A stretch of DNA of 64,000 nt from Amaurobius ferox (lineage: Eukaryota > Arthropoda > Arachnida > Araneae > Amaurobiidae), in contig OX578136.1 of NCBI GenBank assembly GCA_951213105.1, positions 152,478,678-152,542,677 of the forward strand, read 5' to 3'. Of the stretch, positions 22,808-33,904 are shown piece after piece. The notes beneath the pieces were generated by a model. It saw only the letters and a list, made by a program, of their open reading frames with translations, searched no databases and was not told the DNA's origin. How positions within the stretch are numbered: position 1 is the first letter of the stretch; every line of letters begins with the position of its first letter. The position numbers were made by a program, and so were the translations under genes.

Positions 22808-23673
22808 ATAGATGTATACCCGTCCTTCGTACGGAATGTACATTATAAAGAAACTTAAAATTCACAATCGTGTTCAAATTCCTATTGTATTCTAAACGAC
22901 ATTACAAAGCATTCTATTAAAATATTTAAATTAATGCTCCGAAAAAGAAGTTTAAGAATCTCTGCTCCCGCTATACAAAATTATCTTCACAGACATATCT
23001 GAGGAATAAAATATCCTGGTCCCCGTTTGTAAACAAATTTACAAAAATATATATAAAATTGAATCAGTATATGACAAAATGAAAGCCCTAAAATTGTATA
23101 GGAGATACAACCGTACTAATTATATTCTCATAGATTAGAAGATACACCCGTGTATTACTAGAAGGTTACCCGTACTACAGTATATGAGTTTCAACATTTT
23201 TTGCCAGAATAAAACAGATGATGTAATAAATTTAAAGTATCAATAATCCCTGTAATTTAGGCCATAATTGACATAATCCAGTGAAAAATGCAATTTAGAT
23301 AAGATTTATTTTATATACATTCCTTTATGATATAAATCGGAAAAGATCTAATAAAAATCGTCTGCTGCATAAATACATTGGATTTAAATCCTTTTCTAAG
23401 CGACATATAATTTTCTTCAAATAAATTGGCGGGAAAAATATCGTCTATATAATGCTAACTGAATAGAAGGTTTAACTATGCGTTCTTAATAAATATCTAG
23501 ATAACCCCTGATCTTAGAAACTCAAAACAAGAACTAAATTTTAAGTTGGACTATTCCAAGGCTACCTAAAAAATTCCATGAAATTCGGTGCAGCCGTTCT
23601 CCAGTGAGGATGAGACAAATATACATATATATAAACAGAAAAACAAACAGATTTTCAATTTTTTTTATATAGA
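22808..23673 (-). mobile_element. Helitron copy B (non-autonomous)
   Basis: On the minus strand the 5' end is TCTATATAAAAAAAATTGAA at 23673. The 3' end is the hairpin CCGTACGAAGGACGGG followed by TATACATCTAT, where CTAG has become CTAT. It shares its 3' ~80 bases with copy A. Helitrons begin with TC and end with a hairpin plus CTRR; no Rep/helicase gene is present. Confidence 0.65.
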
Positions 23674-25418
23674 CTAGCAGTATACCCGTTTTTAGTACGG
23701 AAAATATAATATAAAGAAACTTAATATTCACAATTATGCGTAAATTCCTATAGTGAATGACTTTGTTATTCAAAATATTCTATTAAAATATTTAATTTAA
23801 TTCTTCTAAAAAATATATAAGAATATCTGGGCTCGATATACAAAATTATCTTCACAGCCAGATCTGAAGAATAAAGCATCCTGGTCCAGTTTGTAAATAA
23901 ATTTAGTAAAAAATATTTTTTAGTTCTCACAAAACGACAGAGATTATCTGGAAAAGCGAACTTAATTATGCAAAATATTGAATTTTCATCGACTGGGTGT
24001 CATTTTGATAAATTTAGCATCTTTTTATCAATTTGGCGACATTTTCGTCAATTTAGCAAAATTTTAAATACCGCCAAATTTATCGCCAAGTGGGACTCTA
24101 GAACTGACTGACAGTCCCACTTGGCGACAAATTGACGAAACATCATCACAATAATATCCCCTAACAAAACACAATTCAATTCATTTATTTAGGGCAATTT
24201 TATCAATTTCAAGATATTTTTATGGATTTACAAACATTTTTATCAATTTGGCGACATTTTAAAAATTCGCTAAATGTGTTGCTAAGTAGAACGGTTGGAG
24301 TGACTGACAAATGCTACCGAAACATCATTTCACTAGTATCTTCTAACAAAACAAAATTAATTTCATTGATATAGCGTCATTTTTATCAATTTAGCGACAT
24401 TTCCTTCAATTTGGCAACGTTTAAGAAAATTTGCCAAGTTAGCGATATCCCGTCAAATTCTTAAATATGAATTTGCAGATCTGAAGAATAAAACATCCTG
24501 ATCCCGTTTGTATATACTAAATGAAAATATTAAAATTGTATTAGAAGATATACCCGTTCTACTCTTATTCTGTTTCAACAATCGGCTAAATGATTTTATT
24601 AGCTAAACACTATAAGTTTGAAAACTCTCTGCCAAAATAAATGAAAGTGAGGTATGCAATCCACAATTAATATAATTAAAAGAAAAATCAAACGGTTCAT
24701 TTATAAGACATATGTTTATATCCATTTATTTATTATTCAAATTGGAAAAATAATAATAAACATTAGCAAACACATTTAATTTAATTGCGTTGCTGAGCAA
24801 CATGATATAAGATAGAATCTTCCCCATAAAATGTTAACAATTAAATAACCATTTTGATTTCTCAGTACTTTTCATTGTTGAGTAAAAGCTTGTGAAAAAT
24901 AAACCATGGAGATAGAGTTTCCATTTAAATTCATGTTTCAAACCTGCGATTTTCAAAATGGACTAATAAATGTAATAAACTCCCACGAAACTCAGGGATA
25001 AAGTTTTACTTCACTTTCGCGTTTTAAACAAACCATTTCCAATCTTTTCGTTTGGAGAAACCAGGGAGTTAGAGAGTAGATCTCCTAGGAAAAAGTTTCG
25101 TTTTTCATTAGTATCTCGACAACCCCTGGTCTTAGAAACTCGATACTTAGACTAAATTTAAGTGGGGACTATTTTAAGGCTACCCACGAAATTTCATTAA
25201 AATCAATTCAGTCGTTCTCCCCTGAAGACAACGAAAGTTTCGTTTTACACTAATATCTCGAGAATCCCTGGTCTTCAAAACTCGAAACATGAATTAAATT
25301 TTAAGTGGGGCTATTTCAAGGTTATCCACAAAATTTCATCAAATTTCGGTTCAGCCGTTCTCTCGTGATGATGGGACAAACAGACAGACCGACAGATTTT
25401 CAATTTTATTTATATAGA
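23674..25418 (-). mobile_element. Helitron copy A (non-autonomous), abutting copy B
   Basis: On the minus strand it starts TCTATATAAATAAAATTGAA at 25418 and ends CCGTACTAAAAACGGG, TATACTG, CTAG at 23674, directly next to the first base of copy B. The 5' part holds two copies of a block with GAACGGCTGAA-like words, AGTTTCTAAGACCAGG and ATATTAATG(A)AAAACGAAA (25040-25400), also found in the Helitron at 59638. At 23970-24480 it contains Rpt-1-like 'GGCGACATTTT' words. Confidence 0.7.
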
Positions 25419-25734
25419 TTTCTTATAAAGCATTTTTTAGTTCAATGGATGCCGTTTAGTGAATAGGACTAAGGCATCAATATTTTAAGGCACCATAGAA
25501 CTAAGAAAAAATATTTTATAATATTTCTTATAAAATATTCTTAGTTCATTGTCCTATACATTTAGTCAAACAATATAACAGTTTCTAATATTGAAGTAAC
25601 AGTTTCTAATATAACAGTTTCTAATATAACAGTTTCTAATATTGAATTTTCATACCTGATATAAGTTAACTTGTAAGACTAATTCTTAATACTGGAATAC
25701 TATTGAAGTATTTGATTGTTTTAAGACGTTTTTA
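25419..25734. repeat. Short tandem repeat AACAGTTTCTAATAT (25576-25640)
   Basis: Four near-perfect 15-base units with one spacer. The remaining bases show no gene. Confidence 0.7.
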
Positions 25735-26130
25735 ACACTTTACAACATAGTTGAAAAATGTCTATGACTTTGTTCATTCTGTCTGTCTGTCCGTTCGCAC
25801 GTTACCTGCTATAAAAATGACTGTATCAAAATGAAATTTTAGTTTGTTGTTGAAACGGTCTGTGGGACATAAGGGAATGTAAATGAGTAATACCACTCAA
25901 TTAGTTTTGGATTGAATCCGGGTTGAAAAAATGAAAGACATTGAACCCTATGGGACCTAATTTTTCAAAGATTTTTTAAGCAAAGTTAAAATTTATAAAT
26001 TACTTCGAAAATTTTAGGAAATATTCAAATTGCCCAATAAAATATATAAAAAAAATTTCAGCAAAATATGTTCGGTACTTTTTTAAATAAAAATTAAAAT
26101 AACAATTACACCCATATAATATGAAGAGAT
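25735..26130. repeat. Rpt-2 copy a (partner at 37380-37790)
   Basis: It shares ACACTTTACAACATAGTTGA, CTGTCTGTCTGT, TATCAAAATGAAATTTTAGT, ACGGTCTGTGGGAC and TTGAACCCTATGGGACCTAA in the same order with 37380-37790. Non-coding. Confidence 0.85.
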
Positions 26131-26305
26131 AGGTCACTTGACCCACTTCAAAATAAAATATGGCATCCATCTTTTTTCCCAGAGTGAAAATCGTGATTTT
26201 AAAAGTGCTTTTAAATGTATATTTAGTGTTGCATCCGTCCTAAAACCGCTTTATTTTTGTTAATTTTCTGTGCATCTATATTCTGCTCCAACGCAATTAC
26301 AATAT

Positions 26306-27220
26306 TACTTTCCTTATATACATAATGTATAAGGTGTATTGTGACGGGGTCGAAAATTCGAATTCGAGTTTTCGACGGGAGAGCACGTTTCAAGCATCCC
26401 TGATCACGAATCAAACATTTTTGGAGTAATGTCTCTGTGTGTGTGTGTGTGTGTGTCAGTGAGTCTGTGGAGACGATAACTGACGAACGAATGGACCGAT
26501 TCAAACAAAATTTGGAACAAAAATCACAATCCATAAACACTGGAAGCCTATTGTTTTTATACGCAATCGAATGTTCAGAACCCTCCTAAATTTTCGAATG
26601 AAATATTGAAAAGATCGTCAAAAAATCAAAACCACTAATAAAGTTACGCAAATAGACATTTCTTATGTAATTTTTCATTAGAAAACGATTGACATAAATA
26701 TTAGAACGCTAACATAAGCCGTTCTCGAGATATTGTACAATTTTTAAAAAAAATTATCAAAAAGTCATAATATAAAAATATTTCCTATTGAGAAACGTGT
26801 TCACTTTTCATATGTAATACCATGCGATAAATTGGGTGACATCATTCTCGTAGATCTAGCTCGTTCCATTCATGAAAAAATATACTTTAAGTAATACTTT
26901 TGTATTTGAACGCCAATAGTCGTATATCTGCTGTAAGAATAACTTATTTCTTCATCCATAACGCTTGGCCAGATTTTGCCGACGAATTTGGCAGAATGTC
27001 GCCAACTTGACGACTTTTTGAAATGTTGCCAAATTAACGAAAATCTCGCCAAATGGATAAAAATGACGCTAAATCAATGAAAATGACGACTAATTGTCGA
27101 AAATTCAATATCTTGGAAAGAATATTAGTATCTACTATAAGAGAAACCTATTTTTTCTTACTGTAAAAGTAGTAAATTCATTACATTATATAGGGAAAGT
27201 CATGTGTTACCCACATCAGA
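26306..27220 (-). mobile_element. Rpt-1 copy c
   Basis: Reverse orientation: the hairpin end is at 26306, a (TG)n block at 26435-26457, and the TCTGATG end at 27220, followed by a T run (A run on the element strand). It lies between Rpt-2 and Rpt-3, which at 37.4-38.4 kb lie next to each other without it. Confidence 0.78.
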
Positions 27221-27404
27221 TTTTTTTTAGTTTAAATAATAATCAAACTTTGATTATTTCTAAAACGAATGAATGCAGAATGTAAACAAACGATTGTAAG
27301 AGGAGAATTGCTGCATTTTTTCATGCAAAATTATTTAACTCTGAAGTCTGGAAAAAAGTGAATGAATGAAATATTCACTGCTTTCACATAAAGAGCCAGA
27401 CGAT

Positions 27405-27615
27405 TTATATTTTGATGACGTCATTTGAATAACGTTCATTTTTTTCGGTAAGTTTTAAGTATTCAAGTAAAATAAATTATTATAGTTCTGTGATAATTAA
27501 AAAAATATTACCGCTGAATGCATCGTATTTCAGATGTTTAAATAAAATTGCATTTCAGTTGGAAAGTGTTTCATAACCAATGCTTTATGCATGATTGATC
27601 TTTCTTGTTTAAACA
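27405..27615. repeat. Rpt-3 copy a (partners at 38030-38370)
   Basis: It shares TGATGACGTCATTTGAATAA, GTTCATTT, TTATGATAATT, AAATATTACCG, TGGAAAGTGTTTCATAA and GCATGATTGATCTTTCTTGT with two adjoining partial copies at 38030-38370. Confidence 0.82.
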
Positions 27616-27763
27616 TATTTTGAAACACCAACAGAAATTTCCGTATGCATGATTGTGCATTTCTGAAATCGTTTACACAAGAGAAGATAAATCTTGGAAA
27701 TTATCTTCTTCCATGCCAGCAATTTTTCCTTTGTATGCGTTTGGCGTTATTAATATTCTATAT

Positions 27764-28016
27764 GTGCCGATCCGGTGGTCGAGCGGTCAGGGGCATGCGT
27801 TTCCGGCTGATCGCTCGATTGCCTGGTTGCGGGTTCGAATCCTGCCAGCGGGCATGGATGTTGTCATGTCGAGGCCAAGTCAGACTTCCGCCCTTCGAGG
27901 AGCCTCTATAAAAGTGAAGCTACAAATCTCCTCCCCTTCGCCATGGGATACCCTGGACGGTCTTGTGAACGTGGTGTGTAGGCGCTCCTTCACCATGGGG
28001 GAATTAGCAACGAACG
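27764..28016 (+). mobile_element. tRNA-derived SINE (Leu/Ser-type head) with 12-bp target duplication
   Basis: Starts GTGCCGATCCGGTGGTCGAG. The A box is in GGTGGTCGAGCGGTCAGGGG and the B box in GCGGGTTCGAATCCTGCCAG. The body has TGTTGTCATGTCGAGGCC and CTCCCCTTCGCCATGGG, and the tail ends AACGAACG. A perfect AATATTCTATAT lies on both sides (27752-27763 and 28017-28028). The frames at 27645-28036 are chance translations of this SINE. Confidence 0.92.
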
Positions 28017-28367
28017 AATATTCTATATATCAATAGATTTATCCATTGCAATCTATAATTAGACTGTTTTTACTGTAATTCTCTCGGTTTCTATTTATCT
28101 TTTATTTGATTTTGTTCTCCCATTCCTTTTCACTATAACAACATGTTGTCTAATAATAGTTAATCAGCAGTGTATTTTAATAACGGTTTTAACAGTGTTA
28201 CGAACGTGTAAAATGCCTTCATTGGAGTCTCTTTTAAAATCTAGAAGTAGAAAACGCATTTACAGGCAGCCAATCCAGGGTTTTATAATTTAGGGTCGCT
28301 ATACGCTGAAGTTCGTGCAGAGTTGCCAGATTTTGGCGATTTATCGTCAATTTGACGACTTTTCGAA

Positions 28368-28736
28368 TGTTTGAGAACCCTCTCGAAATACGAATATTCT
28401 ACGAGATACGAGCCCCCTTCTGGAAGTTTCTACTAAGAGTATATAAAAGGTGGCATCGTTCAGTTGGAGCAGTTGACGTTATAAGCTACATAGAATTGTG
28501 AAATCATCATCCATGTTTTGAGAATAATATCTATCTAGCAACAATATTTCATTGCTGTTTTACTGTACCTGATACTTGTTTACTGATGTGAGAAAGTTAT
28601 CGAGGTATACGCTGTAAATTGTTCCTCTTTACGCTGTGCTTGTGAATAAACGTGTTGCGTGTTAGTTATCTAGAAATTTAGACTCATACTTGTAGCCCGA
28701 GAACACACCTATGATTCCAGAGGATGCGCTGTAACA
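28368..28736 (+). mobile_element. 5' LTR of a Ty3/gypsy-type retrotransposon
   Basis: Runs from TGTTTGAGAACCC to GCTGTAACA (TG...CA). It contains a TATA box TATATAAAAG at 28440 and a polyadenylation signal AATAAA at 28645. Directly after it TGGTGTTAGAAGTGGG (28740-28755) looks like a tRNA primer-binding site. I found no 3' LTR. Confidence 0.7.
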
Positions 28737-28780
28737 AATTGGTGTTAGAAGTGGGTTTTCTGGAAACTTGACGAGCGGTT

Positions 28781-30310
28781 ATGGCTCCCCCAATTAGCCA
28801 AACTGTAAAAGAACAGTTGATTGAAGTAATAGCTTTACTAAAGGTCGGACAAAACGAGATGAAAGAAGCAATGTCAGCCCAACAAGAAGCGACGAAAGAG
28901 AAGATTAGAGTCGGACAAGACGATATAAAAGAAACAATGTAAGTCGGACAAGACGATATGAAAGAAACAATGAAAGCCGGACAAGAAGCCAAGGTGGAAA
29001 AGATTACATCTTTACAAGATGATATGAAAACCGGACAAGAATCTATGAAAGAATAGATTAAAGCCGTCAAAGAAAATATTAAGGAAGGAATGAAAATAAA
29101 ACAGTCCGAAACAAAAGAAGAAATAAAATCTGTTCAAGTTGGAGTAAAAAAAGAAATCAAGGCTATTCAACTCGAAATGAAAACAGGACGAAACATTAAA
29201 TCCGTAAATAAGAAAAGATTAGACAACATATTACATTCGTCCAAGAAGAGATGAAACCAGATATAATAAATACCCTTACAAGCAGACATTAATGCCAAAC
29301 AAGAAGAGATGAAAAACCTTGAAAAGACATTACAGGTTGTTGAATAAAAGTCGTCAGTAGTCGATACGTATTTTTACAGTCCGACAGCATATAAAGTAAA
29401 ATGACCTACGTATGGCGGATAGAGCATTTGGACGAATTTTCGGGCGCAATTTAACATTATTACAGAAGAAAATGAATGGGACGAAAATACAAAAGCATGC
29501 TAACTCGCTGCTCCCCGTCGAGGTCCTGCGACTGATATTTTACAAACGCTCCCGAACGAGAAATTTTTGGACTTTGTTGCCCTGGCGAATGTCTTGAAAC
29601 TCCGCGACGGGGGAACTGTGGTTATGAAGTCTCACCGCCAAAAGTCTTTAGCGAGTCTACAGGAGCTGGCGTCGGACATTGAAAGGGTTTTGCAGCTATC
29701 CTTTGAAGATTGCCCTATGGATGTCAGAAAAAGTCTTGCAGCCCAGTATTTCATAGATGCCATTTGTGACCCAGAAATCCAGCACGCCGGTTTTGTGGCA
29801 GAATGCAAGGATACGAGAGTTTCACTGTCCCTATAGCCAACAAGTTTGGAGCATCACAACAAGCATCTCGCGGGCTTCACAATCACTTATACGTGGCGCG
29901 GTTGTGACTGATAGCACTTCCAGAATCTGAGATGCTGCGCACTAGGGAGGAAATAAAGGACATGCTGCAGAGGAGAAGCAACGATAAATTCAAGCGAATA
30001 TCTGGCTAAGGAATGGTGTGCTGGACCTGCGAAGAAAGCAGCCATATAAGGAGAAAGTGTCCACTATCTGAGCAAGAGGACAATTAGGTTATTTCCTTTG
30101 GAAAAGCATCAGGAAAACTTATCAACGGCCATCTTGAGGGACGGAGGTTGCAGTATGAAGAAAGTGCCCCATTAAAGATATTCCAGATCTCATCGTTGTT
30201 GGAGGAGACAATGGACGTTACGTCATGGGTTGTATAAACAACATCAAATACCAAATTATTCTAGATACGAGTGCGAATGTGACCATCATTAAAAAAGATT
30301 TAGTTCGCCA
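28781..30310 (+). pseudogene. Degenerate gag-protease of the Ty3/gypsy-type element
   Basis: Begins MAPPISQTVKEQLIEVIALL, followed by a Lys/Glu-rich coiled coil with repeated GQDDMKE/GQEAKKE-like units, broken by stops at 28940 and 29054. At 29430-29836 a gag-like frame reads ADILQTLPNEKFLDFVALAN and LASDIERVLQLSFEDCP. A zinc knuckle CWTCEESSHIRRKC (C-x2-C-x4-H-x4-C) lies at 30019-30060. A retropepsin core LDTSANVTIIK lies at 30261-30295 (DTSA instead of the usual DTGA). Several stops and frame changes separate these parts. No reverse transcriptase or integrase was found downstream, so this is a truncated, dead copy. Confidence 0.75.
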
Positions 30311-30539
30311 AATTAATGGTCCACTTCTTTATACGGCACCCTCCATCTCTCAGAGAATGTGATTATGCTATCTACTTGGAGTAGAGCAGTACACAAGCTT
30401 GTCGACTGAAAATTTCTGAAGGATTCTTTATGAGTGTGGCAAAAGTAAAATTGGAGGATTACCCCGATTTTAAGACCACTTTCATAGGCCTCTTGGGGCA
30501 AGATTAGGTCATTGAGTGTAGGATCTAATGGCATAAACA

Positions 30540-32539
30540 GAAAAGAGGAAGGGTCACAACTCCCTATTGATAGAACAGTTATATTAGTTCTCCATTATAT
30601 TAGAACAACAACTATGTAAGTTCATATGGGAAAACGAAATCCCGAGCTATACTCCCCTCCAATCCCCATTCGATCACAATCTCAAACAACAGTGAACACT
30701 CATGGGGATATTGGGGTAATACGATAGGCGTAGACAAGAATTTGAACAGGAGTTTCCGAAATCATAGCTTCGTCGACGACCCTTATATGCCCAATGTTCA
30801 AGCCCTTGACTGAGGGTGTTTCTTGATTACTTCAAGCCAGTTACATTTTTTCAGTTTAAAGTACATGAGACAAAATATTAGGAAGGTGTCCGTGTGGTCA
30901 TACTTGGAAGGGTAGGATGGTGTTTACGGAGTACTTGCTGAAATAAACGGCACCATATTTGTGTTAGATGTAAGGAAAAGCATGAAGCTCTTAGCACGTG
31001 CATCCTATCGATATCGTCTAAACTAATAATTGAATCTTGAAAAACGCATCTTCACTTCTCATAATTTGATGGTGGACTTCTACACTGTACTTATTCAATG
31101 TAGACAGCCGTAAATTGAAAATTTAAATCGGAATAAAAGGGATTCTTGAAACTCCAACTTCGTGTATGATTTGACCCCCGTACGTTTCCATGAGCATATT
31201 TTAATCAACTAGAATTACCTGGTGATGCTTGGGTCCTAAATAAGGACTCGATACGTAAATAATACAGTTAACGCCATTCAATTTTCAAGTCGCCTATTTT
31301 GGAAAAAAATCATTCCAGTGTTCTGTTTCTATCATTAGCAACCATGCCAATTGTACAACCCAGACGTAATACGTTCTAAATAAGTTCCTTTGATACGTCC
31401 TAAATAAGTTCCTTTGATACGTCCTAAATAAGCTTAACCTTTTACTTACGGGTGTGGACGCCAATGCCTGCAAAGGGGGATTGAAATATTTGGGATAGGG
31501 TATGTCAAAACCGGTCTTTTTGAGAGGTTCTTCGTTTGGGATGGACGCTGCCCCACCCGTAAGCAAATGGTTAAAAGCACTTGAAATTGCAAAAGAGAAA
31601 AAGTTCCTTCTCTGAGATGAATAAAATGCCATCTCGGTGAGTTTTCATCCTATGTTTGCCATTTTCGAGCACGATACTTATAATTTTATTTTCTAGCTGT
31701 TTCATATTGAGATTGTATCTCTAAAATTTAAAAGTTAGATATTTGAATTTTAAAACTTACTACTCGTTTAGAAACTCCTCCAGCAGCAAACCTATATTTG
31801 CGAATTGTCGCTTGTATCTCTTAGGTTCGGTTCTGGGTTTGTTGAACTTCCAGTACGACAGGGTTAGACGAGATTTCCTTAAAATTTGAATTAGTTTGGC
31901 TGTTATTTTATGTTGAAGAACGATTTCGAGAGCAATTTTCGCACAAATCGGTTCCTTAGCGATCGAATATATTACCACAGAGTTCCAATCTTGACATGAT
32001 CAGAAAAATCGAAGATCGTTCTTTCTAACGATTTTTGAATCGAATTTGCAACACAATTCCTTCCTGTTTATTTATTTCTAATTTATTTATTTTTGCATTC
32101 ATCAAAATATTTATTTTTTCCTAATTCGCTGCATTCGTAAAGGAAAATTTGCATAATTCAATAGTTTAGCAAAAATATGGGTATGTGTATCTCCACATTC
32201 TAACAGCAACAAAACAACATTTAATTAAATTTTCTGTAAATTTTCCTCTAAGAACATAAAACTTTCGAAGATTTTCGATTCCGTTTTTTCTCCGATTGGT
32301 AGTTGGCATCTGAAACTGGTCACTGCTATGGGGAGCAATGGAAGTTTGTATGCATGCGCGTCAAATTGTTACGCGCGACTGTTCAAGAGCTGAAACTAAA
32401 GGATTTAAATTTGGAACGAAAGGTGGGAATGATTTTGATGCAAAACAGGTAGTTTGCAAAGTGTATGTGGTGTTATCTCTATCTGCGTTATTTATGGAGA
32501 AGACACTGATTTAGGACTCGAACAACGTTGGGAAATTCA
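30540..32539. other. No recognisable gene; short 21-base repeat at 31372-31432
   Basis: ACGTCCTAAATAAGTTCCTT-type units occur three times at 31372-31432. Otherwise the sequence has only small frames (112 and 72 codons) with no domain. The first few hundred bases may be decayed pol sequence of the upstream LTR element, but I cannot show it. Confidence 0.4.
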
Positions 32540-32559
32540 TTTTGGTGAAACATTTGTGA

Positions 32560-33120
32560 AACATAAATGTCGGCGAAACATTTGGCACAATTTCGCCAAT
32601 TCGGCGACTGTTGGTAAGTTTCGCTAAATTGGAGATAATTCAATATCTCTAAGAATTCAATTTTATTTCTTTGATAATCCCTGTCCCTTTACAGAAATTA
32701 TTATTCTTGACTCAAATTGTAGCGAGTTTCAATGTTCGTGGGTCAGATACGTTTGGTCAAGAGATCTAAGGGGGGTCGTAAAATTATTGCATTTAGTTGG
32801 GGGGTGGGATAATTGATCAGGAGAGGTGCGTGTTTTTGGAGACAAATAATTTAAATCAACAATTAACATTCTGGTACTTAAATTGTATGGTTCAAATGTA
32901 ATGTCTAACACCGATAAAAATATGTACAAATGATAAACGTTGGAATAAAGGAATCTGATTCTATCAATATGAGTTGCGTGTTCGTTGTTAAAATAGTATT
33001 TTTTTTTTTTCGTCGCATCATCAGAAGATCGATTACTAGTCAGTTCCACTACAGATAACCCAGATGTCTTCATATGACAGCATATCAAAATTCTATCCCG
33101 CCAGTACAATGTTGCAAAGC
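32560..33120. repeat. Rpt-4 copy a (partner at 60760-61255)
   Basis: It shares TTATTATTCTTGACTCAAAT, GGGTCAGATACGTTT-like, AGATCTAAGGGGGGTCGTAA and ATTATTGCATTTAGTTGGG words with 60.76-61.25 kb in the same order. Its first part carries Rpt-1-like 'TTCGGCGACTG' words. Confidence 0.65.
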
Positions 33121-33248
33121 GGGCCGAGTCTGACTACAGATTTAAATATATACTTCTAATCAAAACGCACCTCCATGGACAATTTTAAATGCACCCTCAA
33201 AAAGTAGCGTAATGTCTAGAAACTCGGTACTACCATAGAGTAATAAGG

Positions 33249-33252
<4 letters not shown>

Positions 33253-33281
<29 letters not shown>
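33253..33281. repeat. (AT)n tract at the 3' side of RT element copy 2
   Basis: About 14 AT units bordering the element's 3' side. Confidence 0.95.
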
Positions 33282-33285
<4 letters not shown>

Positions 33286-33904
33286 TAAATTAGTAAATCC
33301 AAAGTTAGAATGTATGTAGTAACTCATAATACACTATTCCAAAATTTTCTACAAAATACAAAGAAATATAAGAAATTAAGACATAAAGAGGAAATAATAA
33401 AGCGTAATGCAGGTCATAAAGACAAAGACAATCAACAAATTTCAAAAATGAGGAATGCAAATAAGAAAACAAAAAAATCAAGCAAAAAAGCTTGCACATG
33501 GAAGAGATTTAGGCTTACGATAAGTTCTTTTCGAAAAAATTCTCTTCGGGTCCATATATCCCTTCGAAATGAACACAAAAATGCTTGTTTCAGAAACACA
33601 AGATAGATTTTATCTATAAACTTGTGTTATATGGACGACAAGCATATAGATTGGAACAATAAAGGAAACATAAATACCTCAAAACACACCTCATCAGCGC
33701 AACCATGACGAGCAAAATATGACTAGAGCAATGTTGCCATATACCAAAATGAAAAGATGTGATTTGCTGTTGCCAAAGAGAGTAATAAAAAGAGTACTGC
33801 GCAAAAGCAATAAAATGAGTTATTCAACAGTTAAAGCTTCAAGATAAAAAGATGAAAATATAATTTCAAGAGAATGAAGAAGTACGGCTAAAATAAGATA
33901 ATAA
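33282..33904 (-). mobile_element. 3' non-coding region of RT element copy 2
   Basis: An A-rich region on the plus strand between the RT gene end and the (AT)n tract. It does not match the 3' region shared by copies 1 and 3, so copy 2 may belong to another subfamily or have exchanged its tail. The 98-codon Lys-rich frame (33310-33606) and its opposite-strand partner are not convincing. Confidence 0.45.

Noticed and set aside
27645..28036. 88- and 127-codon frames
   Set aside because: They lie over the tRNA-derived SINE and are repeated as chance frames in its other copies.
33310..33606. 98-codon Lys-rich frame
   Set aside because: It lies in the RT element's 3' region, A-rich on this strand; overlapping frames on both strands are equally open.
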